A stretch of DNA of 64,000 nt, from assembly GCA_025642065.1 (NCBI GenBank), contig JAODUP010000044.1:1107501-1171500 (forward strand), read 5' to 3'. Made by a program: the position numbers and the translations under genes. The notes beneath the pieces are model-generated. The model did no database searches. It was not told the origin of the DNA and saw only the letters and a list, made by a program, of their open reading frames with translations. Of the stretch, positions 12,651 to 27,440 are shown in pieces (position 1 is the stretch's first letter; the number at the start of each line of letters is the position of its first letter). The stretch is from Paralvinella palmiformis (Eukaryota; Annelida; Polychaeta; Terebellida; Alvinellidae).

Positions 12651-13950
12651 GGGCGGACCCAGGTGTCCAACAACTATTTATAGTATTGTCGTTCTAAATT
12701 GTGCTACAGACACTGGCCTAAGGTCACATACCCTTAAAATATCTCTATAATCCAGTAATCAATCGATGCTGCTTCTCCTAGACATAGACATGACCAAATA
12801 TGGGGTCTTTACAACAGTCTCTTTCTATCTCTCTCCCCCAAGCTTGCAATACATCAACAGACATTTCTCACTCACTCACTCACTTACTCGCCCAAACACT
12901 CATATGTTCACTCGCTTCATCCATAAATAAATAACTTCAATCGAGCAATCAATAAATCACCTACTTATCTACCCACCCACCCACTCACTCACCCACTCAC
13001 TCACTAAAAGAAACAGTAACTGTCTCACCCATTCTTACAGTCCTTTACTCACTCCCATACTCAATTACCCATTCAACGACAATGACAATGATGAGAATGA
13101 TATTTATTTCCAATTTGTATATTTTTATACGGTTTATATTTCACATATAACACAAACGTCGAATACATACAAATTGGAGGATCTGTGTAGCTACCTAAAG
13201 CCGTCTTCCTACGGGCCCCAAGGAAACAAAAGTCACAAAAAGATACATGTATCACAAGTTTCGGTGAGAAAAAACCCAACCCCGGAGAGGGAATGGGAGA
13301 GAGACTGGCGAAGTCGGGAATGGGATATCAATTATGAAGTGAGTACAGAGAAAAAAAACAATAAACATTCCGGGCGAGATCAATCATGACAAGTAAGATG
13401 GCACCATAAAGAGGAGGCGACTATATCACAGAAGCAGATTAATCCTGTTTCAATTAAAATTTAAATTACGTTCAGAACATCTCGTATTTTCACATCTCAC
13501 AACTTCTGGATAATCTGGTAACAAAATAGACTTGATTATTCTTTTAGTGCGTGATCTTGAAGCGTTTTCAGGTATTAATTTATTCCACTTATTTCAGTGT
13601 GGGCAAGAAACCAATAGGTGGGCGTCAGGAAATTTTTAATGGGTAATTAGAGACGTAAAATTAATTGGACTGTCTGGTGGCCCTTGAGTTTTCCAATATT
13701 TCTACTCAAAGCGGTCCGCCCCCTCTCACCCTTTTCATATAAAGTGATGGACGGGTTAATTGTTCGTATCACGTCATATCCCATGAATCACCTCTCAGTA
13801 AATAGATTGTCACCTTTTGGGATGATTGCATCCAAGGAGAGGTAAGTTCTAGCGCCCAAATATACCCTTCCCTGGTGATATACTGAGCTAATTCTGGTCA
13901 AACTCCGACGCCGGCTTCACACCTCAACACACCCGTTACCTCGTCCTCAC
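12651..13950. other. Unique non-coding sequence with degenerate (CACT)n at 12865-13040
   Basis: No gene recognised. Scattered ACTCACTC tracts are present. Confidence 0.4.
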
Positions 13951-13954
13951 ATTT

Positions 13955-14110
13955 AGCCGGGCACGTATAAGCCCAACTGGGCATGTCCAGTCTGGATGGG
14001 CACGTATCTCTCTCCTCACTGGACACTTATCACTCAGTAGGGCATTTGTCGCCCAGCTGGGCAAGTAGTATTTAGCCAGTTATTTACTATCCAGGAGTAT
14101 AGCACTCATC
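13955..14110. repeat. Degenerate tandem repeat around GCCCA(A/G)CTGGGCA
   Basis: Four or five diverged 30-40 bp units contain GGGCACGTAT and the self-complementary GCCCAACTGGGC motif. The array is short and decayed. Confidence 0.55.
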
Positions 14111-15670
14111 TCGGATGAGCGTTTATGAGATAATTGAGTATCCATTTCTAGTTCATCGTACGCTTCCTTCGACAGCTTACATCGACGTGTTGTCTTATTC
14201 GAAGGCTCATCTGCGTCATCAAATTGTCGAAACCAGTTAAATCCCGAATTTACGGACGCCCCGAAATAAGTGTCCTTGTTTGTCCTGGATCGACTAAATC
14301 CTAACTCACCAAACGCATGCTTCGTGAACTAACTCGACATTACTGTCCATGTTACGGGGGGGGGTGCACGAAAGTGAAGAGTAAATTCAATATATTGGTC
14401 TTCATCATGGATATCTCTACAGAACCTACATGTACATTTTTGAAACTCTGAAGGGATTGTTCATCGCTTACTGGAATCAAGAAAAGGGGCCCCTCTAACG
14501 ACATTGGAATATTTCTGAAAGCTGAAAATTCCCGTAAACCGTTTTTTTTTCCTTCTTGACAATATACCCCTTTTTCTGATTATTCTAAAAACAAGTACTT
14601 TTATTGGAATTAATAATTACTCCATAGCAGATATACAGAAAGTTACACAAACAGACATGTTTATAAAGTCGCTACACAACTCTGGTTAATCGGACTTGCA
14701 GATTGAAAGCAGACAGAACCGAATATTCATAAGGAAGCATTCCTTATATGGCACCCGATTGTTGTTCCGCATCTGAATATCCGCGTGAGCGCAATTAAAA
14801 TATCCACGTATTGTGATGTCTTCGGGGTTTAATAAAATCTGACTTTTTATTAACTTAAAATATAAAGAGACTAAATTAATCTGATCTCCAGTTTTAATCA
14901 GGAATTGTTAGGAGTTTATCCATAACTAGGACATGTTATCGGTACAAATGAGCTGCAACATGCACATGTAGCCTCTACAGACAGAGGAAGTATTACGTTG
15001 TTAGTATACATACGAACTTCTGCCTATTTCTTGACATGTATATATTTAATAAAACCCCATTGGATAGTCAGACTGCGAGGACGGACAAGCACATACCTAT
15101 TAACGGCCCGTGCGCTTATTAATTTAGAAACCATGGTGCTAATTAATGTAGGTAATTCGATGTGTTCTTGAGATATTAATCAGAGGAATGAAAAGTGAAA
15201 CAAACATTTGGATATTAATACCATGTGGTCAAATTTACACGTCTATCTTCGAGTTCAGCTGTTTATGATTCACCAAGTCCCTGTTGGCTCATTCTTAAGA
15301 CGTTTGTTGCATAATTGTACAATCTGTAATTAAATCGTTCTAGCTTCGTTTACGTCTTGATGCAGCTTCCTAACTTTAATTACGCGATCAATTCATGCGA
15401 ATAAATCATATCAGGCGTAAAATAACTGAAGTGTAATCTCTGTTTCTCTGGGAATATTTTTTATCACCGAAATATGAAGTAGAAACGTTTGAAAAACTGC
15501 TAGATATCGTTAAAGTGGGCTTTGGTGTAGTTTTTACGCCGTAAAGCCGCAGAGTTCATCTGATGTTTACGATTCCATTTAACAAATATCTTACAATTAT
15601 TTTACAAATATCTATTTTTACAATAATCATCGAAGTTCGAGCCATATTTCAGTTCGGTTATTTACCGATT
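14111..15670. other. Unique A/T-rich non-coding sequence
   Basis: No gene, RNA or repeat supported. Confidence 0.4.
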
Positions 15671-15676
15671 ATATGT

Positions 15677-15957
15677 GATATAATAAGTACGTCCATGTTC
15701 CAATATTCCTGTTTTATCTATTTGGTCTTCGACTGTCCGTGTTAGGTTCCTGTCTTACCGGCTTCGTCTTCAACTGTCATCGTTGAGTGCCTGTCTTAGC
15801 TACTTCGTCTTCAGCTCTCTGTATTATATTCCTGTCTTAGCAGAACTGGTGTTCAATTGTATGTTTTATGCTGCTGGCTTACCTATTTGGTCTTTAATTG
15901 TCTACGCTAGGTTCCCGTCTTAGCTAATTGGTCTTAGATATAATAAGTACGTCCATG
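15677..15957. mobile_element. 245-bp duplicated segment inserted between 21-bp direct repeats
   Basis: 15695-15939 matches 12351-12595 over its full 245 bp with one visible substitution (TTGGGTGCC to TTGAGTGCC). It is bounded by identical 21-bp repeats at 15677-15697 and 15937-15957, whose ends overlap the insert by three bases on each side (ATG and GAT). This is the structure expected of a copied segment inserted with target-site duplication or by templated break repair. No poly-A tail or terminal inverted repeat is present. Confidence 0.9.
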
Positions 15958-16141
15958 AAAATCTGTAAAGCGAATACCTGTATAAAACTACAACAAAAAA
16001 AACAAAATATTTGGAACTTTGGAGTTCGAATATATGATCGTCAAATAAATTACGAATTTAGGTCATATTATTTTATATACAATATATTCCATTTTATTGC
16101 AATATTATTTCGGTCAATGGTTTTAAGCATTTCTTCGATTC

Positions 16142-16142
<1 letters not shown>

Positions 16143-16194
<52 letters not shown>

Positions 16195-16221
16195 ATTGTA
16201 ATTTGTTGATTATAGTGTGTA

Positions 16222-16276
<55 letters not shown>
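16143..16276. repeat. Two (AT)n tracts with duplicated flank
   Basis: Two pure AT tracts (about 16145-16194 and 16224-16276) are each followed by a related AATTGTAATTTG... GTGTACTGT segment. A repeat-plus-flank unit has therefore been tandemly duplicated. Confidence 0.85.
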
Positions 16277-16279
<3 letters not shown>

Positions 16280-16387
16280 TGTAATTTGCAATCTGATTTA
16301 TAACGCGTGTACTGTGTAGTTTGTATTTAATTTTGTGTATAACACGCCGAAATTTTAAGACATCCAAATAAATAAAAGCGAACATGT

Positions 16388-16429
16388 GTCCGTCCGTCCG
16401 TCCGTCCGTCCGCTGTCCGTCCGTCTGAC

Positions 16430-16469
<40 letters not shown>

Positions 16470-16470
16470 C
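16388..16470. repeat. (GTCC)n / (GTCT)n microsatellite
   Basis: Tetranucleotide runs GTCC then GTCT with one interruption. Confidence 0.95.
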
Positions 16471-16479
16471 GCAAATAAT

Positions 16480-17215
16480 TTTGATAAGAGTCTTAAACGG
16501 CGGTGAATATGAGATTAGTTGGGACTATGGTGTTTACACATTAAAATTCGTTTTTATTATTCTAAATCCATAGTTATATGGGTCGAAGGCCGAAATAGCT
16601 CCCCGCAGGAACAGAATTAAAAGTCTGCGCGGAGGGCGTCTTTCAAGATTGTTTGACATAAAGAGAAGAAAGGATAAATTTCTTTCTGTTTTCAAATTAT
16701 TAGAGATAAAAGGATGATTTCCGTCGGGAAGTGTTTTGTCCAGGAGAGACTTTGTTCATAAACCACTTGGTTCACGTTGGTCTGTTTTCATCAGTAACAC
16801 AAATGTCAGTCTTCCTTCATACTTGAATATCTTCAAACATTAGAATATATCAGGAATAGCCTTTGAAGTTCGGTGCCATAAGACAAAGGAAGAATTATTG
16901 CTGTTGGTAATTATAGGCCTGCATCAATTTATGTAATATATATATATATATATATATCAACCCACTCTCTCTCGCTATCGTTTAACACCCTGAATGTACA
17001 CCTGGCTGGCACAAATCTATCTGGATATCACGTGATAGAAATGGCCTCTTACTCTCGGTATACGAAGGAACCTGGATCTAATCCAGGTACCTTCCGGACA
17101 CCTAACAAACGTCGATGACTACCTAATGGCCGCTAACAGGATCCACGTTACACCGAACGTGGATCAAGTCGTAACATTTCGTGCATAAGCTTTGCCGGAA
17201 GTGCCAAATGTATTC
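16480..17215. other. Unique non-coding sequence
   Basis: No gene supported; one short (TA)n tract at 16937-16957. Confidence 0.4.
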
Positions 17216-17227
17216 ACGACCGATGGC

Positions 17228-17335
17228 GGTGACGTCGGTTAATGACGTCACCAGAGCCCGATTAAGCAATGACTGGTTGGCCGTAGACGTTTGTCGTCGT
17301 GACGTGACGTCAAATCACTCATGATTACGTCATTT
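17228..17335. promoter_or_regulatory. Cluster of CRE/ATF-type motifs
   Basis: TGACGTC at 17230, the palindrome TGACGTCA at 17243-17250, GACGTGACGTCA at 17301-17312 and TTACGTCA at 17325-17332 lie within about 105 bp. CREB/ATF-family proteins bind TGACGTCA. Isolated copies occur elsewhere in the window, but this is the densest group. Function is not shown by sequence alone. Confidence 0.3.
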
Positions 17336-17347
17336 GTTGTTATTAGC

Positions 17348-17349
<2 letters not shown>

Positions 17350-17388
<39 letters not shown>
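17350..17388. repeat. (GA)n microsatellite
   Basis: Pure GA run of about 36 nt. Confidence 0.95.
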
Positions 17389-17390
<2 letters not shown>

Positions 17391-17566
17391 CGAGTTTGAT
17401 GTAAATAACAACAAATAAATACAATATGTGGTTATAGATATCGATGTCACGATCTGATGTTACTTTTTCTGATCGTTAACTCAGTGAAGCGTGACGAAAA
17501 CTTGGTCAGTGGTCAGTAGGCTGGAACTAAGTGTCACCGAGAAATAACCCACTACCCCCCCTCCAT

Positions 17567-17568
17567 TA

Positions 17569-17630
<62 letters not shown>
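17567..17630. repeat. (CT)n(TA)n microsatellite
   Basis: CT run joined to a TA run. A G-rich run of 12 or more G follows at 17752-17764. Confidence 0.95.
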
Positions 17631-17633
<3 letters not shown>

Positions 17634-18056
17634 CCCCCCCTACTATCTTCCTAAAGTTGTACCAACGCTATATAACGTTAGTTTATTGCCAAATACTGAC
17701 ATGCAAGATATTCGCCATTTGACAGGTAGTTCGGTGTTTGATGGTGGCGGGCGGGGGGGGGGGGCTGTCTAATAACAATACTATCTCACGTTATCTTGTT
17801 AATTACACTAATTAGCAGCTATTTTGTCAGCTCCCAGCCGATATTGACATGTTTACAGTTGACGTGGCCGTTGTTCTGTCAGGGCTCGCCATCCGGCTAA
17901 GTGTTCAGTTCGCGGGTGATGCGTTGATACGATGATCAACGCCGAATGAAGGTCAAGTGAAGGGCAATCCCGAATACGTGCCGTAACTGATTAAATATCC
18001 ATGTCTTCGCTTTGGTATCTAACGACCACTATAGGTGTTAAGTACGGTTGTCAATT

Positions 18057-18168
<112 letters not shown>

Positions 18169-18169
18169 A

Positions 18170-20095
18170 AGCCAGTAAATCATCAATTTATCGTTCCATT
18201 TCCATCTACGTCTGTTGACAATTTCGTTTTGTTCTGGCCTTACCACTCAAGTATCCATCAAGCCGGTGACGTCATCAGGTGACTTCCGGTATATTGTGTC
18301 CAGTTGCCATCTGGATCAAGAAACGAAACGACATCCGTCGCGTGAGTTCGTACGTTAAATCGGCATGCACGTGACAAGTACAGGAAGATAGACACTCGGG
18401 AGCAACACATTACGGAGTTCATTTGATCCAGAACGGCATCCGGCGACTGAGCGCCGCGAGCGCACGCGATAGCCCCGTCAATCTGGGGTTCGGTTCTTTG
18501 ACCTGCAAATCTGCCGTACCCGTATGTCCTCGTGACGCTTCCTTTCCCATCCAATTATCGCCCAATACACACTGCGTGTCGGAAGTCTCGTCTTGTTCAA
18601 GATTTGGCTGACAGGCGGCTAAAAGTGAGCGTCTAAACGAGACTTGGAAACGTCGCTATGACGACACGACTTTGTTTGATGTCCCACGTGGGCGATAATT
18701 GATGATAGAGAGCTGCCTATTGGCTGTCGGGCTGTCATTCATGACTGGATATGTGTTAAACAGACAACGACCTCACGGTGTCATGTAACAACTTGGGAAA
18801 TTTAATCCGGAAAAGATCTAAGCCAGGGCAGAATGTGTTTTAGGATACATATAGAGAGGCAACAGGCACAGAGCATCAACATATCTAAATATCCTGCGAG
18901 GCCTACCTCCATCAATAAAAAACATACATACATTAATCTACATATTAAACGTTCCATACCTCCACATATCGATATATATTTCAACACTGCAGCATGCTAA
19001 TTAAAATATAATCCTATATTCGAATATATTAATTTATCATTAACCTATTTTGACATCATAAACTGTTGTTGGCATCATTGGCATGTGTTCGATAAAACGT
19101 AACTGATGAACAAAGATGATACGCAATGTCTTACGAGTGGCAGAAAAATGTAGAATTTACGATCTTTATTTCCAAAAGTCTCAGGGAAGTGACCCCGTAT
19201 CTCAGCCAGTCCTAGGTCAAGCTCTGACTGGTCTCCGGATCTAGCCATACATCGACTCTGTCTTAACAACAAAATAATCAACAAAACCTACGAAGATCTA
19301 AAGTGAATTAGTACTAGTCGTAAGCGATATTTCCCCTCATATCCGCTAAATATAATTTTTTTAACTCGTACGCTTACCTTTAAGCACTTATTGAGCGTCT
19401 ATCCACGTTAATTTCACTTATAGGTTTGTGTCGACAGATTATATTAAAGCTTATGTTAAAGATTATATTAAAGGGTCTATCCACGTGATCTTATTGACGT
19501 GATATTAAAATAAAACCCGATGTCGGTCAACTCCCCGGCTATAACTGACAAGCATCAATTGCGACCTAGAAGCATTAAATTTTCCTAATTTTTCATTACT
19601 CGTTTACTAATATTTACGAACATTTTACAGTTCTGATTGACGATGGGATATTTGGCAGAATGGCATCCTCCCCCCCCTCCCGACACACGGATACAGACAC
19701 AAACACACATGCATGCATACCTGTATCCATGCATAAAGACATTACTTGAAACACGTGGTATAAACTCTAAGCTACCATAAGTTTGTTTATAAGTAGAGCT
19801 TGTTCCCAGATGTTTTAACTTTAGTTCCCGTATGCCTTCCATAAAGTGACTGTACGTATTATTCTAGACATTATCCGGTATCTATCCGTGTCGTTGATAG
19901 ATATCTCAAATTATCTTTATGAGCTGCCTGGGTGGCTTACCGGAAGTGGGTTATAACAAGACATATAGGAAATGACGTAAGGGCCCTCATGTGTTAAAAG
20001 ATAAAAATGTATCGAAATCTGGTCTAAAACGTCATATATTCAACGTTGATTAGCAGTATGAATCAGCATATATTAAATATATGTCAACATTATAA
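18170..20095. other. Unique non-coding sequence, includes repeat copy at 18834-18908
   Basis: No gene recognised. The 18834-18908 block pairs with 1312-1386. Confidence 0.4.
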
Positions 20096-20099
20096 ACGC

Positions 20100-20155
<56 letters not shown>
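20100..20155. repeat. (AAT)n microsatellite
   Basis: About 17 AAT triplets. Confidence 0.96.
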
Positions 20156-20159
20156 CCTA

Positions 20160-21335
20160 TGTTGGTGAAATATCAAACCTAGAATGGAATTTGTACCACT
20201 AGCATCAGCAGCTCTATGGGTGGTGGTTGGTGGTGATGGGGGGAGGGGATATCGATAAACCCATATATCTTCTTGAGTTCTATAATACAGAAACTTCAAA
20301 TAGGGTCAAACAGAACTATCCAGGTTCTCTCTATGTTATCCCGATACTAAAGATTTTATTGTACAAGGACTAATCCAGAGAGTGAGAAGGTCACTGAGTA
20401 CTAGCACTATTTAGTGGCCGAGTTGTACTTAGAGCTTCAAGTAGAGAGAGATATAATAATCTGGATACGGAATGGGATATATTTTATAGTTTGTCGCTTG
20501 AAATAAGGAAGCTCATTGATGTTAATATGTTACGTTCTTCTTGAAATAACTGACTGACTGACTCACTGACTTACTCACTAGTTACATTGACTCGCGGACT
20601 GAATGACTGACTAATTGACTCACTCACTCACTCACTCATTAACTCACTAGAGGAACAATATCAGTAGTTATTACCCTACGTTAGTCAGTGAGTACTCACA
20701 TATACTCGTGTATATAGGCGAATATATGTTGTTGGCTGTTAAACGTTGTCGTTCCGCGGCCATTCTACGGTAGACCAACTGGATCAAACAGTCTCCGAAA
20801 GCACTCAAGTGAAATGAAAGATAACGCCACGTTCAGACATCACTCGGCCGAGAATTGTACCGGGGTACTAGAAGTCTGTCGCCAAACACGCCACCGTTTC
20901 GGCCACGCAGACGCATATCGGGAACAAAGCGTTCTCAATTCTGCAGATAAAGGAGAACATTTATTATCACGATCCAGTATAATACACAGCCAGTTTTCAT
21001 CATAGCCAGATCACTGAGCATTGATCCCTAGACGGAGTGTGTACATTTTTAGTACAAAACAAATCCCTAGAACTGACCATAACAAAAGCAGTACACTAGA
21101 CAATAACATCACTGACACTCAATCTCTGGTGGAAAGATTTGTCTAAATTAGATCGATATCATTGAAAGACTTTGACAAACTAAACATCTTCCAATCTAGA
21201 GATGAAGAAAAAAACCCAGAAAGAGTATATTTCGGAGATTGGTCTGAAATTGTTTATAAGGTCACAAGTTAAACTAGGGATCTTTTTTTAATTCATGGCT
21301 TTGTAAAGAATATCAGTCATGGCTAAAGATAGATT
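20160..21335. other. Unique non-coding sequence
   Basis: No gene supported. Degenerate (ACTG)n/(ACTC)n occurs at 20545-20650. Confidence 0.4.
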
Positions 21336-21337
21336 AC

Positions 21338-21420
21338 TTAATAATTTGTTGTTGTTGTTATTGTGGTCGTCGTCGTCGTTGTTGTTGTTGTTATTGTCGT
21401 TGTTGTGGTGGTGGTGGTTA
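21338..21420. repeat. (TTG)n/(GTC)n trinucleotide-rich tract
   Basis: Imperfect run of TTG, GTC and GTG triplets. Both strands read as poly-N/poly-L artefacts. Confidence 0.85.
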
Positions 21421-21794
21421 TATAATTGGTTTGACCAGAACATCCTGATACTCCTTGACACACCCATCTTACTACAGATTAAGATACACGGAAAACATTT
21501 CAGGACATCCACAAATATTCCGATCTCACTAAAACGGGGTTAAATATATCCATTATAGAGATGTAGGAATGGGGCACACGGCAATAATTTGGCGCAGAGA
21601 GACCTATTACCTATAGTTGATAAATTCTGACATAAAACGTCATTAAAACAACGGGCCGTGTCTTTGGTTTTTGAGTCAATAGGGTTGTTTGTTATGAGGA
21701 CTGTCCGTTTTTATGTAATAATTTGTTGTACTAGAGCTTTGCAGCGAAAATGCATATAATCGTGTATGTATTTATTTCTCTCTCTCTCCAGCAA

Positions 21795-23100
<1,306 letters not shown>

Positions 23101-23104
23101 AGCT

Positions 23105-23505
23105 CTGGTCTGCGCTCTGTCACCTGTCTGTTGTCTGTTTGTGGTCTGTCTCTGGTCTGTCTGTGGTTATGTCTGCGGTCTATTTGTGCTATATCGGTAG
23201 TCCGTTTTTAATCTGTCTGTGGTCATTTTTGTGGTCATTTTGTGGTTTGCCTGTGGTCCGTTTGTAGCCTGTATGTAGTCTGTCTGTGGTCTGTTTTTAG
23301 TATATCCGTGGTCCATCTGTAGTCTGTTTATGATATGTGTTTGTATGCCTGTGGTATGTATGTATGTGATTTGCCTGTGGTCTGTGATCGGTCCGCGACA
23401 TACATGTAGTCTGTTTGTGGTATGTCTCTTGTATGCTTGTGGGGTATGTTTGTATTCTGTCTGTGGTATGTCTGTGGCCTGTATGCGGCCTGTTTATGGT
23501 GTCTC
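23105..23505. repeat. Degenerate (TGTCTGTGGTCTGTTTGTGG)n minisatellite
   Basis: Twelve- to sixteen-bp units of TCTGT(T/C)TGTGG and GTATGT variants occur throughout. The open frames here are repeat translations. Confidence 0.85.
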
Positions 23506-23509
23506 TTTC

Positions 23510-24990
23510 ATCAGTCTGAACTCTGCTGTGTTGGTATGTCAGTCAGTAGAACACGCTTTGAAACTCCACATCCGTCTGTTTGTGTTTCCAAATTTGTCCT
23601 CCCAGTAATTGAATTCAATGAAGCGAGAACCACAAACTAAAGTCGCCAAACACATTCCACCAAGGACAACACCATCAACTATCGGAGTCATTACCATTGA
23701 ATCGAACTTGTAAACCTGACTTATTTATGTCTATAAAACTTTGATTTACATAAGTTGACTCGATAAATCGGCGGTTTACAAGTGTTCCGCCATTAATCCA
23801 ATTAAACTCTAAATCAAGCGTTCGTTTTAAGGTTGATTTCAATACCCTCGCTACATCGAATGCCACCAGAAGACAAGTGACGAATGGGCCTTACTAGGTA
23901 ATGGATTATTTAGCCTATAAACTATTATTGTGTTGTTTAACTGTTTGTTGTCTCCTCCAAACGGACACCGTAGAGTCGTATATTTCACGCCTGGTTAGTG
24001 CCTTCGAATGGTCGTTGGTTAATTGGCTGAATTACGAAGCTCGCTTGTTAAATGACACCAGGGAAGAACGAAGTACTCGCTCTTAAAACTACACAGCAAG
24101 TTCGAACTCAAGAATTGGAACGTCGTCGTATGGGGGTTTTTCTCAGTGACATAGGTACTCGTTTTTATATGACAGCGCTGATCGCTCGAAATAGACTCGA
24201 GCAGTATCGGGAGTGGGATCGCCATTCCGCTGTCCTCTTCATATCCGGATTATCCGGTACGACCTTCAAATTAATTAAAATCGGTTGTTCGGTGACAATT
24301 AGTCACATCCATCAGATTGCATATTTTAGATGACCTTTTGACATTTTGTCATCACACCATAAATGTCAGCAAGATGATAAATATCGCTATTGAGTTATAA
24401 TTAATGCGACAAATGACTAGGAAGTTTATCATTTCTGAAGGAATAATTTGAGGAAGCTACTACGAGCAAAAATCGTCATAAATAGATCTTGAAAATATCG
24501 TGTTTAGTATTTTCTTCATTCATCTTCCGATCCAGTTAGGCATGATTTACTTAGGTAAGGTTTATGTGCCGTCTCCGGATAAGTCACTAATAATAATAAC
24601 ACTACTACTACTAATACTACTAATAATAATAATAACAATAATACAAATTTCATAATGTGCCCTCACTAGTAAGAGTTATTCAAAGATGTTGTAATGGGAA
24701 ACCATAAATATGAATTATCTATTACCCAATTAGAAATGTTAAAAAAGCCCCATTCCGGATTCAAATTCAGAATAATCGTCCAGCTGATATAATCGTTTTC
24801 TTCGACTATCTGAGCCAGTGCTATTTTCTACACTTCTACACTTCACACAGACGTGCCCATATTATGTGACAACTCTATTGATAACCCCAAATCGTTGATT
24901 ATTTGACTATTTATTACTGTTTACCTTTATTTTTGTTTATTATTTCATTGAGGAGACGGGGATGTACTAAGATCAGTCCAACTAATAAGT
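23510..24990. other. Unique non-coding sequence with (AAT)/(ACT) tract at 24589-24645
   Basis: No gene supported. The frame at 23901-24086 begins with a hydrophobic stretch (LLLCCLTVCCLLQ) but has no homologous features or donor site that I can defend. Confidence 0.35.
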
Positions 24991-24999
24991 GTTGTCGTG

Positions 25000-25400
25000 A
25001 TAATCCTGGCTTGGTAGTCTTTATGTGATAATTTACGCTGTCTTGGTCTTTCCCTAATATCCTAAACTTCTTGGTCTTCCAGCGACATTCCGAGTCCTAG
25101 CTTCATGAGATAATCTACCCTGTTAGTCTTCCCCTAATAATTCGCGCTGTCTAGTCTTTTTCTGATAATCCAAGCCGCCGAGTCTTTCCCTGGTGATCTA
25201 AGCTATCTAGTCATCCCCTGATAATTCAAGTTATCTAGTCTCCCTTGATACTCCAAACTGTCTGTCTGTACCTGACAATTCAAGCTGTCTAGTTTTTCTT
25301 CAGATAATCCAATCTGAGTGGTCTTTTCCTGATGATTCATGCTATCTACTCTTCCCCTCATAATCCAAGCTGTCTACTATTCTCGTGATAATGATAAAAG
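25000..25400. repeat. Degenerate roughly 30-bp minisatellite (CTGATAATTCAAGCTGTCTA)
   Basis: About twelve diverged units, 28-34 bp long, carry the phrases TGATAATCCAAGCTGTCTA and GTCTTTCCC. Confidence 0.85.
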
Positions 25401-27110
25401 AGAGGGGTATTTTCCCAGTCGCCAATCCAGACAATCAGCCAGCCACCGGAGCAGTGATCTGCAATATGGCTGCCCGAATTTCGATCAAACTCGGTCAGCC
25501 ACCAAACATTGGTTAGGAAAGGGTGAAATGATCCGAAACAAATGCATTGTGGGTAATTTAGTGATAAATGACATCTGCCGGTCACCGAAATCATTTTCGG
25601 AGGCGAATATGCGTTAATAAACAACGTTACGACTGCGTCGAAAGAGAAAACCCTAAAACTCTGGATCGATACCAGGCGGCGTTGATTGAAATCCGTTCCA
25701 CTTTACTGCGAAACATTATCTCCAGTGTTTATGATGCTATTGACAACCCCCCCTCGCCTTCTCCTATTCTAGCTTAAGCGGTTCTATAAATAATAATTCT
25801 TTACGTGTATATCACGCTAATCAGACACTATAGCCCTTTGAACGATAGGATCCGTGCGTTGTTTATGAAGTAAAATAGGAAATTGGTAAACAACAACAGA
25901 ACAATAAGAATAATTGGAAAACAAATATTTCAGGGAGCTGTTTTCTAACCTATCAACAATACCTCAATCTTTAAAATCACGACAACTGTTTGCTTTCTCT
26001 GTCCTAGACATCGACGCCTTTGATCCGTAGTCTGTTTGCTCGGTGGTGATCCAGAGGATATTTTCAAAACAGATCCGCCATTCTCCTTAGCAGACTGGAC
26101 CATCGGATTTGCGTTTTATTTTCTAAAATTACAAAACGAAAGTAATCCCTTATTTATTTTCCTCTTCGTTATTTTATGTATAAACTGCCTACTGTTAGGG
26201 TTGTCTTGCCACTGAGGCAAGATCGTCCGCTTCCCGCTACACCTCATCCGAGATTATTTACTCAAAAGATGTAAATCCTACAAATAATCCTCGTAAATAA
26301 TCCGCATACATAAGCCAACAATGACTCCACTATTTCATCGCGTTATCTCTAATGCCATTGGGATGAACCGATTGTTTGTTCCCAATTATTGTTCTAGTCT
26401 GCTGTTGTTATTGTTTAGGGTTGGGGCGTTGTCGTCACCAGGGGTCTCCGGGTGGGATTCGTCCAGATTTTCTGGATCCGTTGATGGATGGCTGCTAATC
26501 TTAATTAATTTTGCCACAATCTACCGGCCACTGCCGATTGGATATTAAATGACGTGTCTCACCACATTGGCAAAGATTCCAAACTATAAGTTGCCGCAAC
26601 ATCGACGAGTGCGCATGCGTATTTAGGAAAAGGTTTAAGAGCAGAAGGCTCGCTTTGGCTAACCGCGAATTACACAGTCTGGGAATTCAGACGTATGCCT
26701 TTACTTGATGGGACCCGGATACGCAACGAATGCGGAAGGGTTTGTCCGGATTGTGTCGAGGCAATCCTTTGTCCAGCCATGGTCACCAGCACGGGCCGTA
26801 CGGGGATATGAACTATGGATACAATACGGATCTGGTAAAGCTACCGGACAGCCTTAACCCGACCTAGTTGTCGATAGCCTTTTATCCAATGACCATGAAC
26901 GTAATCTAATAACAAGCATCGCTATCTGTGCCGAATAAAGACTCCAGGTGTCCGAATTGATGACACCCGGAATGCCTCTGGATAGAGCGCTATAGCATAT
27001 ATCACCGTAATCGGGAATGAATACCACGCCCGGATTGAGTGGCTCTGATATTCTGGATCTAAACGTTTGGTATCCGTATTTGATGGAAGTCATCATCACC
27101 GGTGTCCATG
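25401..27110. other. Unique non-coding sequence
   Basis: No gene recognised. The frame at 26363-26548 starts MNRLFVPNYCSSLLLLLFRV, which resembles a signal peptide, but it has no clear donor junction to the receptor gene 18 kb downstream and was not called. Confidence 0.35.
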
Positions 27111-27112
27111 AC

Positions 27113-27350
27113 ACACACACACACACAACACACACACACAATATATATATATATATATTATATATAATATATTGTTATTATATCTGAACTGAAGTAGGAC
27201 TTTGACTTATGTAAGAACCCTGAGAACTGGACAAACAGACTGGCTTTTTTATCCAGTAGACACCCCTCCGGCATGTCAGGCGGGGGTGGGGGAGTTAGCT
27301 GCTGCTGAGCCCTGCTACTGGTCATTTGTGCCTTGAAGGACAGGACCAGG

Positions 27351-27440
<90 letters not shown>

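Noticed and set aside
23901..24086. Second signal-peptide-like frame (MDYLAYKLLLCCLTVCCLLQ)
   Set aside because: Same reasons; the downstream residues do not resemble any GABA-B segment.
26363..26548. Signal-peptide-like start (MNRLFVPNYCSSLLLLLFRV) as possible first exon of the receptor
   Set aside because: There is no convincing donor, no lobe-1 sequence follows, and such hydrophobic starts arise by chance in 64 kb.
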